A DNA stretch of 64,000 nt from Enterobacter sp. kpr-6 (GTDB lineage Bacteria; Pseudomonadota; Gammaproteobacteria; Enterobacterales; Enterobacteriaceae): NCBI RefSeq assembly GCF_900116015.1, contig NZ_FOYH01000002.1, forward strand, positions 287,562 to 351,561, read 5' to 3'. Shown in pieces: positions 39,142 to 50,754 of the stretch (position 1 is its first letter; each line of letters starts with the position of its first letter). A program made the position numbers and the translations under genes. A model generated the notes under the pieces. The model was given only the letters and a program-made list of their open reading frames with translations, ran no database searches and was not told the origin of the DNA.

Positions 39142-39805
39142 GATCGAGATAATGACCGTTTTGCTGCGTAAGCGGCGCGTGCTCAAGCCAGGGGATTTCC
39201 CCAAGACACGGGGCTGGCAACACGCGTCGCAACGTCGCCAGATATTCGTGGTGACGCAACCCCGGCGGCACAACATCATTGGCGATCCAGCCCGCCAGCC
39301 GCAGCCCCGCCGACTCTACTGCCTGTGCGGTAAGCAGCGCGTGGTTGATACAGCCGAGCTTCACGCCAACCACTAAAATCACCGGTAATTTTTCTGCCGT
39401 CACCCAGTCGGCAAACGACAGCGTTTCCGAAAGGGGCGTAAACCAGCCCCCTGCCCCTTCAACCAGTACCCAGTCGGCAGCCTCTTCAAGCTGGCGTAGC
39501 CCGGACGAAAGCACCGTTGCGTCAATCGGCTGGTTAAGCGCGGCGCTGACGATGTGCGGCGAGGTCGGCTCCTCAAAAGTGTAGGGATTGACCGCCGCGT
39601 AATCGAGCGCCACCGCAGCGTTGTGCTGTAGCGCTAACGCATCGCTGTTGCGCAGCCCCTGCGCTGTCCATTCGCTGCCGGAGGCCACCGGCTTGTAGCC
39701 AGCGGTGCGAAAACCGCGCGCATTCGCCGCCTGCAAAAGGGCACAACTGGCGAGGGTTTTTCCCACTTCGGTATCCGTTCCGGTTACAAAATAGCGTTCA
39801 GTCAC
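39083..39805 (-). CDS. bioD: BioD, dethiobiotin synthetase
   Basis: The 240-residue enzyme closes the ureido ring of dethiobiotin from DAPA, CO2 and [12 protein letters not shown] (P-loop), [19 protein letters not shown] and [11 protein letters not shown] are conserved. GTG at 39805 gives [11 protein letters not shown], aligning with [11 protein letters not shown] of E. coli; a TTG two codons earlier is possible. The C-terminus is about 15 residues longer than in E. coli (ending [10 protein letters not shown]), and this tail lies in the 59-bp overlap with the convergent ABC gene. It starts inside the bioC stop region. Confidence 0.95.
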   Translation of the reverse strand: MTERYFVTGTDTEVGKTLASCALLQAANARGFRTAGYKPVASGSEWTAQGLRNSDALALQHNAAVALDYAAVNPYTFEEPTSPHIVSAALNQPIDATVLSSGLRQLEEAADWVLVEGAGGWFTPLSETLSFADWVTAEKLPVILVVGVKLGCINHALLTAQAVESAGLRLAGWIANDVVPPGLRHHEYLATLRRVLPAPCLGEIPWLEHAPLTQQNGHYLDLSLLNPATSSGTAVACPAD

Positions 39806-40553
39806 GTTCAATAATTCCCCAAAAAAGATGATAGGTCAGCGGGCATTTTCCCTCACGCTGCGGCCAGGCCAGCTGCACGCGCTGCAACTGGCTGCGGGTG
39901 AGCGGCGCGCGCTGGCGACCCGCATGCAGATGCGTGGCCCCGATGCCCTTGAGCGAGCGCATAGCGCTTTGCGCATCGGTAAAATCAAGGGTGATCGGCA
40001 CAATTCCGCCGCGTCCACCCAACATCTGTACGGTATCGGCTAAGTGTTGCGCGGGTAAAAAACGATTGGCATGTGGGTGAGCGTCCACCGCCTGCCAGGC
40101 CTGATTCAGTTCCGGCAACGATCCCGCTGCAAGCGTGGTAAAGGCCACCGCGCCACCGGGACGGACGACGCGGGAAAGCTCGTTCAGCGCCTGGTGCAGA
40201 TCATCGCACCACTGCACCGCCAGGTTGCTCCACGCCAGGTCGAACTGCGCGTTTTCAAACGGCAGCGCTTCGATATCCGCCAGCACGTACTGGTGCGCGG
40301 CCTGCTGGCGCTGCGCCTCGGCGAGCATCGGCGCGCTGAGATCAAGCGCGGTCACGTGACTCCCCTGCTCGCGCCAGTAGTGGCTGAGCGTACCCGGCCC
40401 GCACCCGGCGTCGAGCACGTTTGCCGCATGCCGTTCGCCAAGCCTTGCCAGCAGCAGCCCGGCGCTTTGCATCTGTAACTCCGCATGGTTACTGTAGCTC
40501 CGGGCAGCGCGGCCAAAGGCGGCGGCGATGGCCCCTTTATTCACCGGCGTCAT
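39798..40553 (-). CDS. bioC: BioC, malonyl-ACP O-methyltransferase
   Basis: The 251-residue SAM-dependent methyltransferase masks malonyl-ACP to start pimeloyl synthesis. [15 protein letters not shown] is the SAM-binding motif I, followed by TALDLS and [12 protein letters not shown]. The ATG at 40553 matches the E. coli length; an upstream in-frame extension to 40724 lies within bioF. It overlaps bioF by 17 bp and bioD by 8 bp. Confidence 0.96.
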   Translation of the reverse strand: MTPVNKGAIAAAFGRAARSYSNHAELQMQSAGLLLARLGERHAANVLDAGCGPGTLSHYWREQGSHVTALDLSAPMLAEAQRQQAAHQYVLADIEALPFENAQFDLAWSNLAVQWCDDLHQALNELSRVVRPGGAVAFTTLAAGSLPELNQAWQAVDAHPHANRFLPAQHLADTVQMLGGRGGIVPITLDFTDAQSAMRSLKGIGATHLHAGRQRAPLTRSQLQRVQLAWPQREGKCPLTYHLFWGIIERD

Positions 40554-41685
40554 CAAGGACCTCCAGCAGACGATCGACGTCCTGCTCCTCGTGCGCCGCC
40601 GTAAGCGTAATACGCAGACGCGCGGTGCCGGGCGGGACGGTCGGCGGGCGGATTGCGGTGACCCAGCACCCCGCCTGGCGTAACCATTCAGCGAGACGCA
40701 GCGCCCGGTCGTTATCCCCGACAATCAGCGGCTGAATGGCACTTTGCGAGGCGGTCACACGCGTGCCCGCGCCCCGGCGGAATCGCCCGATAAGCGCGGC
40801 CAGTTTTTCCCGCCGCTGCTCGCCCTCGCCGCTGTTGATGACCTTCAGTGACGCACTGAGCGCCATCGCCTGGGCGGGCGGCATCAAGGTGCTGTAGATC
40901 AGATGGCGGGCAAACTGCAACAGATAGTCAGCGACGGCTTCACTGCACAGCACCGCCGCGCCGCTGACGCCCACGCCTTTGCCAAAAGTGACGATCAGTA
41001 ATTCCGGCGCGATGCCCTGCGCGTGGCAGCTTCCGCGCCCGCCCGGTCCGGTGACGCCGATCCCGTGCGCGTCATCCACCAGCAGCCAGCCGCTGGCCTC
41101 ACGCGTGGCGCGGGCGATCTCCACCAGCGGTGCGCTGTCGCCGTCCATGCTGAACACGCCTTCGGTGACCACCAGTTGTTGCCCGTTGAGCGGAGACGCA
41201 AGCAGCGTGCGCAGATGCGCGGCGTCGTTATGCGCAAAACGCCGCAGTTGCGCCGGGCTGTGGCTGGCGGCTTCAAGCAGCGACGCGTGGCTGAGTTTGT
41301 CGGCCACAATGCGGTCGTATTTGCCCGTCAGGGCGGCGATCACCGCCTGATTCGCGGCAAAGCCGGAGATAAACAGCAGCGCGCGCGGATAACCCAGCCA
41401 GTCGGCCAGTTCCGCCTCCAGCGCGTGATGCGCGGTGGTGTAGCCGCTGACGTGCCCGGAACCGCCGCTGCCAACGCCAAAGCGATCCGCCCCCGTTTGC
41501 CAGGCGCGAATCACCTCAGGATGATGGCTCAGACCGAGATAATCGTTCGACGAGAAGTTGCAAAAGCGCTTCCCGTCCTGGAACAAATAACGCCCGGCAC
41601 CCTGCTCCACCACCCGCCGCGAACGCAGAGCGCTGGCGGCGCGCCGTTCGTCGAGCGCGCGATCGATGCGTGCCTGCCAGCTCAT
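40537..41685 (-). CDS. bioF: BioF, 8-amino-7-oxononanoate synthase
   Basis: The 382-residue PLP enzyme condenses pimeloyl-ACP with alanine. [28 protein letters not shown] and the PLP lysine in [13 protein letters not shown] are visible. The ATG overlaps the bioB stop (4 bp), and the gene overlaps bioC, so the bioBFCD series is translationally coupled. Confidence 0.97.
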   Translation of the reverse strand: MSWQARIDRALDERRAASALRSRRVVEQGAGRYLFQDGKRFCNFSSNDYLGLSHHPEVIRAWQTGADRFGVGSGGSGHVSGYTTAHHALEAELADWLGYPRALLFISGFAANQAVIAALTGKYDRIVADKLSHASLLEAASHSPAQLRRFAHNDAAHLRTLLASPLNGQQLVVTEGVFSMDGDSAPLVEIARATREASGWLLVDDAHGIGVTGPGGRGSCHAQGIAPELLIVTFGKGVGVSGAAVLCSEAVADYLLQFARHLIYSTLMPPAQAMALSASLKVINSGEGEQRREKLAALIGRFRRGAGTRVTASQSAIQPLIVGDNDRALRLAEWLRQAGCWVTAIRPPTVPPGTARLRITLTAAHEEQDVDRLLEVLDDAGE

Positions 41686-42722
41686 ACCGCCGCCGCGTTG
41701 TAATACTGGTCGGTATCGGCGTTCGCAATCTGCCGCGCCAGATGCTGTTGCTGTTCGTTATCGCCGTTTTCAACTGCCGTTTGCTCCGGGTTCAGGCCGA
41801 GTTTGCGGAACAGCTGGACGTCTTTGTCCTCTTCCGGGTTTGGCGTGGTGAGCAGTTTGCAGCCGTAGAAAATGGAGTTGGCCCCGGCCATAAAGCACAT
41901 CGCCTGCGTCTGCTCGTTCATCTGCTCGCGCCCGGCGGAGAGGCGCACGAACGAGGTTGGCATCATGATGCGCGCCACGGCGATGGTGCGGATAAAATCA
42001 AACGCGTCCACGTCGTCGTTGTCGGCCAGCGGTGTGCCTTTCACTTTCACCAGCATGTTGATCGGCACGCTCTCCGGCGGAGTCGGCAGATTCGCCAGTT
42101 GCAGCAGCAGGCCCGCACGGTCGGTGACCGTTTCGCCCAGCCCGACGATGCCGCCGGAGCAGACTTTGATGCCCGCCTCGCGCACTTTGCCCAACGTATC
42201 GAGACGTTCCTGATAGGTGCGGGTGGTGATGATGTTGCCGTAAAATTCCGGCGAGGTATCGAGGTTGTGGTTGTAGTAATCCAGCCCCGCCGAGGCCAGG
42301 CGCTGCGCCTGAGACTCATCGAGCGTGCCGAGGGTCATGCAGGCTTCCAGTCCCATCTCCTTCACGCCCTGCACCATCTGCTCAAGGTACGGCATATCGC
42401 GCTCGTGCGGGTTCTTCCACGCGGCACCCATGCAAAAACGGGTCGATCCGGCGTTCTTCGCTTTGCGCGCCGATTCCAGCACCTGCTCCACTTCCATCAG
42501 GCGCTCCGTTTCCAGCCCGGTTTTGTAGCGCGAGCTTTGCGGACAGTATTTGCAGTCTTCCGGGCAGGCCCCGGTTTTGATCGATAACAGCGTGCTGACC
42601 TGCACATGGCGCGGATCGAAATGCTGGCGGTGCACGGTCTGCGCCTCGAACAGCAGATCCAGCAGCGGTTTATTGAAAAGTTCGGTGACTTGCGACAGTG
42701 TCCAGCGTGCGTGGTGAGCCAT
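41682..42722 (-). CDS. bioB: BioB, biotin synthase (radical SAM)
   Basis: The 346-residue enzyme inserts sulfur into dethiobiotin. The radical SAM cluster is Cys53, Cys57 and Cys60 (CPEDCKYC), and SRYKTGLE follows. Cluster-2 ligands lie in FCMGAAWK and [10 protein letters not shown], with Arg in IRTIAVARI. It is the first gene of bioBFCD and is transcribed divergently from bioA across the BirA operator. Confidence 0.97.
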   Translation of the reverse strand: MAHHARWTLSQVTELFNKPLLDLLFEAQTVHRQHFDPRHVQVSTLLSIKTGACPEDCKYCPQSSRYKTGLETERLMEVEQVLESARKAKNAGSTRFCMGAAWKNPHERDMPYLEQMVQGVKEMGLEACMTLGTLDESQAQRLASAGLDYYNHNLDTSPEFYGNIITTRTYQERLDTLGKVREAGIKVCSGGIVGLGETVTDRAGLLLQLANLPTPPESVPINMLVKVKGTPLADNDDVDAFDFIRTIAVARIMMPTSFVRLSAGREQMNEQTQAMCFMAGANSIFYGCKLLTTPNPEEDKDVQLFRKLGLNPEQTAVENGDNEQQQHLARQIANADTDQYYNAAAV

Positions 42723-42767
42723 GGGGGCATCTCCAAAAGGTTTTGTTAATTTTTGGTTCGGTGTAGA

Positions 42768-42803
42768 CTCGTAAACCTAAATGTTTTCAAAATGGTTTAC
42801 AAG
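42768..42803. promoter_or_regulatory. BirA operator (bioO) between bioB and bioA
   Basis: CTCGTAAACC and GGTTTACAAG form the conserved arms separated by 16 bp (TAAATGTTTTCAAAAT), as in E. coli bioO. Biotinyl-5'-AMP-bound BirA dimer would shut both divergent promoters. Confidence 0.93.
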
Positions 42804-42809
42804 TCGATT

Positions 42810-44099
42810 ATGACCCAGGACGATCTCGCCTTTGACAAGCGCCATATCTGGCATCCCTATACGTCTATGACTTCACCGCTGCCGGTCTATCCGGTGCAAT
42901 CCGCTCACGGCTGCGAACTGCAACTGGCGACGGGCGAGCGGCTGGTGGACGGCATGTCGTCCTGGTGGGCGGCGATCCACGGCTACAATCACCCGCATCT
43001 CAACGCAGCGATGAAAGCGCAAATTGATGAGATGGCGCACGTGATGTTTGGCGGCATTACCCATCAGCCCGCCGTGGATCTCTGCCGTCGTCTGGTGGCG
43101 ATGACCCCGGCGGCGTTGGAGTGCGTGTTCCTGGCGGATTCCGGCTCGGTGGCCGTGGAAGTGGCGATGAAAATGGCGTTGCAGTACTGGCAGGCGAAAG
43201 GTGAACCCCGCCAGCGTTTTCTCACCTTCCGCAACGGCTACCACGGCGACACCTTCGGCGCGATGTCGGTGTGCGATCCCGACAACTCCATGCACAGCCT
43301 GTGGAAGGGCTATCTGCCGGAAAACCTGTTTGCGCCTGCGCCACAAAGCCGTTTTGACGGCGAATGGGACGAGCACGATATGGTCGCCTTTGCCCGCCTG
43401 ATGGCGGCGCATCGCCATGAGATTGCCGCCGTGATCCTCGAACCGATTGTTCAGGGTGCGGGCGGAATGCGCATGTACCACCCGGAGTGGCTTAAACGCA
43501 TCCGTAAAATGTGCGATCGGGAAGGGATTTTGCTGATAGCCGATGAAATTGCCACCGGCTTCGGGCGCACCGGGAAGCTGTTTGCCTGCGAACATGCGGG
43601 CATCACGCCGGATATTCTCTGTCTGGGCAAAGCGCTGACCGGCGGCACCATGACGCTCTCCGCGACCCTGACCACGCGCGAGGTGGCCGATACCATCAGT
43701 AACGGCGAAGCGGGCTGCTTTATGCACGGGCCGACGTTTATGGGGAATCCGCTGGCCTGCGCGGTGGCGAGCGCCAGTCTGGAACTGTTGGAGCGCGGTG
43801 ACTGGCAGACGCAGGTGCCAGCAATTGAAACCCAGTTACGTTCTGAATTGTTGCCGTTAAACGCGCTGGAGAGCGTGGCGGATGTGCGAGTCCTGGGCGC
43901 AATTGGGGTGATCGAAACCCGGCAGCCGGTCAATATGGCGGCGCTGCAACGCTTCTTTGTTGAACAGGGCGTGTGGGTCCGCCCATTTGGACGGTTGATC
44001 TACCTGATGCCGCCGTTTGTCATTACGCCTGAAGAGCTCTCCCGTCTCACCCGCGCGGTGTCGGCGGCAGTGCGCATTCCCGCACATTTTGCCGACTGA
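42810..44099 (+). CDS. bioA: BioA, DAPA aminotransferase
   Basis: The 429-residue PLP enzyme converts KAPA to DAPA with SAM as amino donor. [20 protein letters not shown], the [10 protein letters not shown] segment and the PLP lysine region CLGKALTGG are conserved. The ATG at 42810, 7 bp behind the BirA operator, gives the E. coli length; an in-frame start at 42753 would place the operator inside the gene. Confidence 0.97.
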   Translation: MTQDDLAFDKRHIWHPYTSMTSPLPVYPVQSAHGCELQLATGERLVDGMSSWWAAIHGYNHPHLNAAMKAQIDEMAHVMFGGITHQPAVDLCRRLVAMTPAALECVFLADSGSVAVEVAMKMALQYWQAKGEPRQRFLTFRNGYHGDTFGAMSVCDPDNSMHSLWKGYLPENLFAPAPQSRFDGEWDEHDMVAFARLMAAHRHEIAAVILEPIVQGAGGMRMYHPEWLKRIRKMCDREGILLIADEIATGFGRTGKLFACEHAGITPDILCLGKALTGGTMTLSATLTTREVADTISNGEAGCFMHGPTFMGNPLACAVASASLELLERGDWQTQVPAIETQLRSELLPLNALESVADVRVLGAIGVIETRQPVNMAALQRFFVEQGVWVRPFGRLIYLMPPFVITPEELSRLTRAVSAAVRIPAHFAD

Positions 44100-44162
44100 C
44101 AGGCGGCCAACTGAGGCTATGCTGATAACGTTTTACCTATCCATATCAAGACAGGAGCGAGG

Positions 44163-44639
44163 ATGAAAATTATCAGTCAGGATTTGCGCGAGGGTGAAAA
44201 ACTCCCGCACCGCCATGTGTTTAACGGCATGGGCTACGATGGCGACAATATTTCACCGCATCTGGCCTGGGATGACGTGCCTGCCGGAACGAAAAGTTTT
44301 GTCGTCACCTGCTACGATCCCGATGCGCCGACCGGCTCCGGCTGGTGGCACTGGATTGTGGCAAATTTACCCGCCGATACCCGCGTGCTGCCGCAAGGCT
44401 CCGGTTCGTCGCTGGTCGCCCTGCCCGAAGGAGCCATTGAGACGCGCACCGATTTCGGTAAAGCGGGCTACGGCGGCGCGGCACCGCCGAAAGGGGAAAC
44501 TCACCGCTACATCTTCACTGTGCATGCGCTGGATGTGGAACGGATTGAGGTCGATGAAAACGCCAGCGGCGCGATGGTCGGCTTTAACGTCCATTTTCAC
44601 TCCCTTGACCGCGCATCCATCACTGCGATGTTCAGCTAA
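44163..44639 (+). CDS. ybhB: YbhB, PEBP/Raf-kinase-inhibitor-like protein
   Basis: The 158-residue protein has the PEBP ligand-pocket motifs CYDPDAPTGSGWWHW and GETHRYIFTVHAL. E. coli YbhB has the same length and a solved PEBP fold; the ligand and physiological role are unknown. GGAGCGAGG precedes the ATG. It lies 63 bp behind bioA. Confidence 0.95.
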   Translation: MKIISQDLREGEKLPHRHVFNGMGYDGDNISPHLAWDDVPAGTKSFVVTCYDPDAPTGSGWWHWIVANLPADTRVLPQGSGSSLVALPEGAIETRTDFGKAGYGGAAPPKGETHRYIFTVHALDVERIEVDENASGAMVGFNVHFHSLDRASITAMFS

Positions 44640-44753
44640 ATATTCATAATATTGAAGCCGATTTAAACAATCGGCTTCCCGTTTCGCTCAACTTAGTATA
44701 AAAAAGCAGGCTTCTAAGGAATTCACTTTAACCTGTTAAGCCTGGAGCACCTC

Positions 44754-46037
44754 TTGAACACATTTTCGGTTTCCCGTCTGACGCTGGCACTGGCTTTTGG
44801 CGTGACACTGACTGCATGCAGCTCAACGCCACCGGACCAGCTTCCTTCCACACAAACTGCGCCTGGCACCGCCGCGCGCCCGGTTCTGTCTGGTAATGAA
44901 GCGCAGAATTTTGTGCAGACGCACTACTTTGCGTCGAAAGATGCCAATGCCGCCCCATGGAATCCGTCCGCGATTCGCCTGCCTGCGCAGCCGAATTTCG
45001 TTGTCGGCCCGGCGGGTGGTCAGGGTGTGACGCACACCACCATTCAGGCTGCGGTTGATGCCGCCATCAATAAACACACCAGCGAGCGTCAGTACATCGC
45101 CATCCAGCCGGGTGAATATGAAGGCACGGTATATGTTCCGGCCGCACCGGGCAGCGTGACTATTTATGGTCTGGGCGAGAAAGCCATTGATGTGAAAATT
45201 GGTCTGGCCATCGATTCTGAAATTGACGGCACCACCTGGCGTCGCCTGGTCAACCCGGCCGGGAAATATATGCCTGGCAAACCCGCCTGGTACATGTTCG
45301 ACTCCTGCCAGAGCAAGCGTAGCGCGACAGTGGGCGTGATGTGCTCAGCGGTATTCTGGTCGCAAAACAACGGTCTGCAATTGCAGAACCTGACCATCCA
45401 GAACAGCCTCGGCGACAGCGTCGATGCGGGGAATCACCAGGCGGTGGCGCTGCGCAGCGATGGTGATAAAGTGCAGCTTAACAAGGTTAACCTGCTTGGC
45501 CGTCAGAACACCTTCTTCGTGACCAACAGCAGCGTGGATAACACCCTGCGTAACGATCGCCAGACCCGCACGCTGGTAACTGACAGCTATGTTGAAGGCG
45601 ACGTGGATCTGGTCGCTGGTCGCGGCGCGGTGGTCTTTGATAAGACCGATTTCCGCGTAGTGAACTCGCGCACTCAGCAGGAAGGCTACGTGTTTGCCCC
45701 GGCAACGCTGGCGAACGTCTACTATGGCTTCCTCGCAGTGAACAGCACCTTTACCGCTGCCGGTGACGGTGTGGCGCAACTGGGTCGTTCACTGGATGTG
45801 GATTCAGCGACTAACGGTCAGGTTGTGATCCGCGACAGCATGATCAACGAAGGCTTTAACATGGCGAAACCATGGGGTGCAGCAGCAGGTAGCCAGCGCG
45901 CGTTTGCCGGGAATACCGGTTCGGTGGACGATAAAGGAAACGTGACGCGTGACCTGAACGACGCCAGCTTTAACCGTATGTGGGAGTTCAACAACCGCGG
46001 CGTAGGCAGCCAGGTTGTGGCAGAGCCGAAGAAGTAA
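44754..46037 (+). CDS. ybhC: YbhC, outer-membrane lipoprotein acyl-CoA thioesterase, pectinesterase fold
   Basis: The 427-residue protein starts at TTG (MNTFSVSRL), placing GGAG nine bases upstream and matching the E. coli N-terminus. The lipobox LTAC puts the lipidated cysteine at residue 22. The body is a right-handed beta-helix of the pectin methylesterase family (TTIQAAVDAA, QNTFFV, EGDVDLVAGRGAVVF). E. coli YbhC is an outer-membrane lipoprotein with thioesterase activity and does not degrade pectin. The ybhD/H/I/J genes that lie between it and pgl in K-12 are absent. Confidence 0.94.
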   Translation: MNTFSVSRLTLALAFGVTLTACSSTPPDQLPSTQTAPGTAARPVLSGNEAQNFVQTHYFASKDANAAPWNPSAIRLPAQPNFVVGPAGGQGVTHTTIQAAVDAAINKHTSERQYIAIQPGEYEGTVYVPAAPGSVTIYGLGEKAIDVKIGLAIDSEIDGTTWRRLVNPAGKYMPGKPAWYMFDSCQSKRSATVGVMCSAVFWSQNNGLQLQNLTIQNSLGDSVDAGNHQAVALRSDGDKVQLNKVNLLGRQNTFFVTNSSVDNTLRNDRQTRTLVTDSYVEGDVDLVAGRGAVVFDKTDFRVVNSRTQQEGYVFAPATLANVYYGFLAVNSTFTAAGDGVAQLGRSLDVDSATNGQVVIRDSMINEGFNMAKPWGAAAGSQRAFAGNTGSVDDKGNVTRDLNDASFNRMWEFNNRGVGSQVVAEPKK

Positions 46038-46050
46038 TTTTTTAGGTTCA

Positions 46051-46242
46051 CCCTCACCCCGGCCCTCTCCCTCAGGGAGAGGGAGAAAAGCATCACCCTC
46101 ACTCCGACTCTCTGACTGAGTGAGAGGGGGAAAGCAACACCCTCACTCCGACTCTCTCGTTGAGGGATAGGGGGAAAAGCAAGCCCTCACCCCGAGCTCG
46201 ATCTGTTCCCTCTCCCTCAGGGAAAGGGTTAGGGTGAGGGTG
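46051..46242. repeat. Intergenic palindromic repeat cluster 7
   Basis: Four palindromic blocks fill the gap between the convergent ends of ybhC and pgl. Two central copies have decayed (ACTCCGACTCTCTGACTGAG and ACTCCGACTCTCTCGTTGAG). The outer copies keep CCCTCACCCCGGCCCTCTCC and GGGTTAGGGTGAGGG. Confidence 0.88.
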
Positions 46243-46248
46243 ACCTTT

Positions 46249-47244
46249 TTAGTACGCGTTCACCACCACCCACATCGGGCCTTCGCCTACCGCATAACGT
46301 CCCTTCTCTTCTAACAGCCCCTGCACGCCCTGAATTTCATACAGCGCGATATGGTGCGATTTCTGTCCGGCTGCAATCAGGAACTTACCGCTGTGATCAA
46401 CGTTAAAGCCGCGCGGCTGCGTTTCGGTCGGCTGATGGCCTTCCACTGCCAGCACGCTGCCATCTTCGGAGACGCTGAAGACGGTGATTACGCTCGCCGT
46501 GCGGTCGCAGGCGTAGAGATGGCGTCCGTCCGGGGTGATGTGGATATCGGCCGCCCAGCGGGTGTCCATGAATCCGGCAGGCATCATATCCAGCGTCTGC
46601 ACGCATTCGATCTGCCCGTGCGGGTTGCTCAGTTGCCAGACGTCCACGCTGCTGTTCAGTTCGTTCACGCAGTAGGCGTACTGTTCATTCGGATGGAAAG
46701 CAATGTGACGCGGACCGGCACCTTCCACGGTGGTCACTTCGCCCGGCTCCTGCGCGGTCAGCTTGCCGTCATTGCCCAGGGTAAACAGGCAGATACGGTC
46801 CTGCTTCAGGGCGGGGACCCACAGTGTGCGGTTGTCCGGGGAGATATTCGCCGAGTGGCAGCCTTCCAGCCCTTCAACCACTTCTACCGTTTCACCCGGT
46901 AAACCGTCATCCAGACGCGTCACGCTCACACAGCCTGCGTTATAGGAACCGCTGAACAGGAAACGCCCGCTGTGGTCGGTGGAAATGTGCGTCGGGCTGC
47001 CCGGCAGTGGCGCTTCGGCGGTGAAGGTCAGCGCGCCATCTTCCGGAGAGATACGGTAGGCCAGCACGCGAAACTCCGGGCGCACGCCAACGTAGAGAAA
47101 GCGCTTGTCCGGGCTTACGACCATCGGCTGCACCTGGCCTGGCACATCAACGACCTGAACCAGCGTCAGCGTGCCTTCCGGGTTCAGACGCCAGACGTGG
47201 ATTTGCTGGCTTTCCGGGCTGGCGGTATAAACGGTTTGTTTCAT
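46249..47244 (-). CDS. pgl: Pgl (YbhE), 6-phosphogluconolactonase
   Basis: The 331-residue seven-bladed beta-propeller hydrolyses 6-phosphogluconolactone in the oxidative pentose phosphate pathway. The start [18 protein letters not shown] follows GAAAGGAG and matches E. coli; an in-frame extension to 47517 would overlap ybhA. HIAFHPN and GRHLYACDR blade motifs are visible. Confidence 0.96.
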   Translation of the reverse strand: MKQTVYTASPESQQIHVWRLNPEGTLTLVQVVDVPGQVQPMVVSPDKRFLYVGVRPEFRVLAYRISPEDGALTFTAEAPLPGSPTHISTDHSGRFLFSGSYNAGCVSVTRLDDGLPGETVEVVEGLEGCHSANISPDNRTLWVPALKQDRICLFTLGNDGKLTAQEPGEVTTVEGAGPRHIAFHPNEQYAYCVNELNSSVDVWQLSNPHGQIECVQTLDMMPAGFMDTRWAADIHITPDGRHLYACDRTASVITVFSVSEDGSVLAVEGHQPTETQPRGFNVDHSGKFLIAAGQKSHHIALYEIQGVQGLLEEKGRYAVGEGPMWVVVNAY

Positions 47245-47395
47245 GAATACTCCTTTCATCACAAAGCGGTGAAGTAAAATACCAGGATAGTCTTTTTTAA
47301 CGGTGAATGCTGAGTTTCTGCGCGCGGATTTTGCCCGACGCCCCGACGGGTGTACCATTCCGCCAGTAAAATTCTCACTTACTATGGAATACGAC

Positions 47396-48214
47396 ATGAC
47401 CCCGCGAGTTATTGCTCTGGATTTAGACGGCACCCTGCTGACCCCCGCCAAAACCCTGTTACCCGCTTCACTTAACGCACTGGCTCGCGCAAAAGAGGCC
47501 GGGTTTTTGCCGGTCATTGTTACTGGTCGGCATCATGTTGCTATTCATCCTTTTTATCAGGCACTGGCTCTCGATACACCTGCAATTTGTTGTAATGGCA
47601 CTTATTCGTATGATTATCATGCAAAAAAGGTCATTGAATCCGATCCGCTGCCGGTTGATCAGGCGCTGCAACTCATTGAGCTGCTCAATGAGCATAACGT
47701 TCACGCGCTGATGTATGTGGACGAAGCGATGGTTTACGAACAGCCGACCGGTCATGTGTTGCGCACCCGCGACTGGTCGCTGCGACTGCCGGTTGCCCAG
47801 CGTCCGACCTTTACTCAGGTGGATTCGCTGGCGCAGACGGCGACAGAAGTAAACGCCATCTGGAAATTTGCGCTGACCGATGAAAACAGCGATAAACTCA
47901 ACGCTTTTGCCCTGCACGTGGAGCAGACGCTGGGGCTGGAGTGCGAGCGTTCCTGGCACGATCAGGTGGATATCGCCCGTCGCGGCAACAGCAAAGGGAT
48001 GCGGCTGGCGCAGTGGGTCGCCTCACAGGGAATGACCATGCAGGACGTGGTGGCCTTTGGTGATAACTTTAATGATATCAGTATGCTGGAAGCGGCCGGC
48101 ACCGGCGTGGCGATGGGCAATGCCGAAGAAGCGGTAAAAGCCCGCGCGGATGTGGTGATCGGCGACAACACCACCGATGCCATCGCCGACTATCTGTACA
48201 GCCATTTGTTGTGA
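47396..48214 (+). CDS. ybhA: YbhA, HAD-family phosphatase (pyridoxal phosphate phosphatase)
   Basis: The 272-residue Cof-type HAD hydrolase has motif I LDLDGTLL (nucleophile Asp9), motif II VTGR, Lys in RRGNSKG, and motif [14 protein letters not shown]. coli YbhA dephosphorylates pyridoxal phosphate and some sugar phosphates. The ATG at 47396 gives the family length. Its stop directly abuts the modC stop on the other strand (TGATCA). Confidence 0.95.
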   Translation: MTPRVIALDLDGTLLTPAKTLLPASLNALARAKEAGFLPVIVTGRHHVAIHPFYQALALDTPAICCNGTYSYDYHAKKVIESDPLPVDQALQLIELLNEHNVHALMYVDEAMVYEQPTGHVLRTRDWSLRLPVAQRPTFTQVDSLAQTATEVNAIWKFALTDENSDKLNAFALHVEQTLGLECERSWHDQVDIARRGNSKGMRLAQWVASQGMTMQDVVAFGDNFNDISMLEAAGTGVAMGNAEEAVKARADVVIGDNTTDAIADYLYSHLL

Positions 48215-49273
48215 TCAGGCGGTAATCGATACGCTTTTGATTTGCGCGTACAGCCACAGGCCGGGTTTGATGCCGAGTTCATCCCTGGCCCAGGGGCTGA
48301 TGCGCGCCCACAGCGTGCGCCCACCGACATCCAGTTGCACTTCCACCTGCCCGTTATCATCCAGACACTGCACCACTTTCGCCCGCAGCACGTTACGGAT
48401 GCTGCTGTTCACCGGCGGCTGGAGCACCAGCGACACATCCGTGGCCTGAATGCGAATGCGCAGCGCGGTGTGCTGCGGCAGGTCCTGCCTGTTCACCCAC
48501 AGATGCTGATCGCCGAGCGCCAGCGCAGTCATCGCATAATGAGGGTGATGTTCCAGAATGCTCACCGTGAGCACGCTGCTTTGCTGATCGGCGGGCAGCC
48601 ACGGGTTCATCACCCGGCTTCCCCAGACCGCTTCCAGCGTACCAAAAGCTTTGACCTCGCCCGCTTCCAGCACCATCACTTTGTCTGCCAGATGGAGAAT
48701 TTCATCCAGCGAATGACTGACATAGAGCATCGGAATGTTGATTTCACGCGCCAGCCGTTGCAGGTAAGGCAGCAGTTCACGCTTGCGGGGGATATCCAGC
48801 GAGGCCAGCGGCTCGTCGAGTAGTAACAGTTCCGGGGCGGTGAGCAGCGCCCGGCCAATTGCCACGCGCTGTTTTTCGCCGCCGGAGAGACTTCCCGGCA
48901 GACGTTCAAGCAGGTGTTCAATGCCGAGCAGCGCCACCAGCTTGTCAAACTGCCCGGCCATGCTTTTCGCCATTCCGTAGCGCAGATTGCCGCGCACTTT
49001 GTAGTGCGGGAACAGGCGCGCATCCTGAAAGACGTAGCCGATGCGCCGCTTTTCCGGCGGCAGGCAGATGCCCTTTTCCGCGTCGTTCAGCACCCGGTCA
49101 TTGAGTACGATGCGCCCCTGCTGCGGGCGCGTCAGGCCGCTGATGGCGTTGATAAGCGAGGTTTTACCCGCCCCGGAGACGCCAAATATCGCGGTAATGC
49201 CGCGCGCGGGCAGCGTTTCATCAACGCGTAAACAGTGATCGCCCAGCGTCTGGCTGAAATGAAGTTCCAGCAT
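48215..49273 (-). CDS. modC: ModC, molybdate ABC transporter ATPase
   Basis: The 352-residue protein has an ABC domain (Walker [10 protein letters not shown], signature [16 protein letters not shown], Walker B LLLLDEP). A C-terminal TOBE/MOP molybdate-binding domain starts at about residue 290. It powers molybdate uptake through ModB. It lies 2 bp behind modB and ends back to back with ybhA. Confidence 0.97.
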   Translation of the reverse strand: MLELHFSQTLGDHCLRVDETLPARGITAIFGVSGAGKTSLINAISGLTRPQQGRIVLNDRVLNDAEKGICLPPEKRRIGYVFQDARLFPHYKVRGNLRYGMAKSMAGQFDKLVALLGIEHLLERLPGSLSGGEKQRVAIGRALLTAPELLLLDEPLASLDIPRKRELLPYLQRLAREINIPMLYVSHSLDEILHLADKVMVLEAGEVKAFGTLEAVWGSRVMNPWLPADQQSSVLTVSILEHHPHYAMTALALGDQHLWVNRQDLPQHTALRIRIQATDVSLVLQPPVNSSIRNVLRAKVVQCLDDNGQVEVQLDVGGRTLWARISPWARDELGIKPGLWLYAQIKSVSITA

Positions 49274-49275
49274 GG

Positions 49276-49965
49276 TTATCTCCCCGTCCGTTCGCGGCTA
49301 AGGCGCGCCAGCCACTCGGAGACCAGCAGTGAAATCAGCGCCAGCACAATGGAAATGATGCACAGCCGTGCCGCCGCGCTTTCGCCGCCGGGGGTCTGGA
49401 TCAGGGTATACATGGCGGAGGGAATGGTGCGGGTTTCGCCGGGAATATTGGAAACGAAGGTAATGGTCGCGCCGAATTCGCCCAGCGAGCGGGCAAAGGC
49501 CAGCACGGTGCCGACGATAATGCCCGGCAGCGTCAACGGCAGCGTAATGGTGCAAAACACCCGCCAGCGCCCTGCCCCGAGCGTACGCGCTGCCTGTTCG
49601 AGCCTGAGATCGACGCCCTCAAGACCGAGGCGGATCGCCCGCACCATCAGCGGGAATGACATCACCGCCGCCGCCAGAACCGCGCCGCGCCAGCTAAAGG
49701 CAAAGGTGATGCCGAACGTGTCATACAGCCAGCCGCCAATCACCCCGCGTCGCCCCATGGCGATCAGCAGCAGGTAGCCCACCACCACCGGCGGTAACAC
49801 CAGCGGGAGATGCAGCAGGCTGTCGAGCAGCGCTTTGCCCGGAAAGGTGCAGCGCACCAGCAGCCAGGCGAAGAAGATCCCAAAGGGCAAACTGAACAGC
49901 ACTGCCAGGGATGAGACTTTCAGGCTGAGAAAAACAGCCTGCCATTCAGGATCGGTCAATATCAT
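49276..49965 (-). CDS. modB: ModB, molybdate ABC transporter permease
   Basis: The 229-residue inner-membrane permease has five to six membrane segments and the EAA loop ([22 protein letters not shown]...TLPL) that contacts ModC. Its start overlaps modA by 4 bp. Confidence 0.97.
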   Translation of the reverse strand: MILTDPEWQAVFLSLKVSSLAVLFSLPFGIFFAWLLVRCTFPGKALLDSLLHLPLVLPPVVVGYLLLIAMGRRGVIGGWLYDTFGITFAFSWRGAVLAAAVMSFPLMVRAIRLGLEGVDLRLEQAARTLGAGRWRVFCTITLPLTLPGIIVGTVLAFARSLGEFGATITFVSNIPGETRTIPSAMYTLIQTPGGESAAARLCIISIVLALISLLVSEWLARLSRERTGR

Positions 49966-50738
49966 TCGTGCGTCGTAAATCCATAACGTTTAAAGATTTC
50001 GGAAGCCTGCGGGCCTTTCAAGTATTCATAAAACGCGCTTACCGTTGCGTTTTTATGCCCCTCAACTATCGCCAGCGGGTATTCCACTTTTTTGTGTGAA
50101 TCTTCCGGGAAGGTGCCAACCACTTTTACGCCTTTGCTGGCGACCGCATCGGAACCGTAAACGATGCCGAGCGGGGCTTCGCTGCGCTCAACTAACGCCA
50201 GTGCGCCGCGCACATCTTCCGCCGGAGCCAGGGCAGGCGACAGCGTATCCCAGGCACCCAGTTTTTGTAACGCTTCTTTGGCATAAATCCCCGCCGGAAC
50301 GTGTTCCGGGTCGCCCACCGCCAGACGTCCACCGTTTAACAGGCGGGTCCAGTTGGTTTTCTCGTTAATGGTGATATCGCCCTGCGCGCTGCTTTTGGGA
50401 GCGACCACCACCAGACTGTTGCCGAGCAGCGTCTCACGACTAGCGGTATCGATACTTTTTTTCTCCACCGCGTAATCCATCCACTTCTGGTCGGCTGAGA
50501 TAAAAAGATCCGCAGGCGCACCCGCTTCGATCTGACGCGCGAGGGTGGAAGAAGACGCAAACGAGGAGACGACCTCAACGTTTTTCTCTTTTTTATACTG
50601 AGTGGCAATGTCCTGCATCGCGTTGGTCAGCGAGGCGGCGGCGAATACGGTGATTTTCGCGTTGTCGGCCAGCGCGTATCCGCTGAGGGAAAGGGAGAGT
50701 ACTGCGCCTGCCAGCAGGCGTAATGAATGACGTGCCAT
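49962..50738 (-). CDS. modA: ModA, periplasmic molybdate-binding protein
   Basis: The 258-residue precursor has a signal peptide (MARHSLRLLAGAVLSLSLSG, cleavage after ALA near residue 24). The mature binding protein carries the oxyanion contacts AAASLTNAM, SFASSSTLARQI and the DVRGALALVERSEAPLG region. It is the first gene of modABC and lies behind a ModE operator. Confidence 0.97.
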   Translation of the reverse strand: MARHSLRLLAGAVLSLSLSGYALADNAKITVFAAASLTNAMQDIATQYKKEKNVEVVSSFASSSTLARQIEAGAPADLFISADQKWMDYAVEKKSIDTASRETLLGNSLVVVAPKSSAQGDITINEKTNWTRLLNGGRLAVGDPEHVPAGIYAKEALQKLGAWDTLSPALAPAEDVRGALALVERSEAPLGIVYGSDAVASKGVKVVGTFPEDSHKKVEYPLAIVEGHKNATVSAFYEYLKGPQASEIFKRYGFTTHE

Positions 50739-50754
50739 GATGTTCTCCGAAGTT

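Noticed and set aside
39809..39811. TTG as the bioD start
   Set aside because: GTG at 39805 aligns with the E. coli initiator and gives MTERYF against MSKRYF; the TTG remains a minor alternative.
41670..42587. Open frame of 305 codons opposite bioB
   Set aside because: Shadow of the conserved bioB gene on the other strand; no start signal and no family resemblance.
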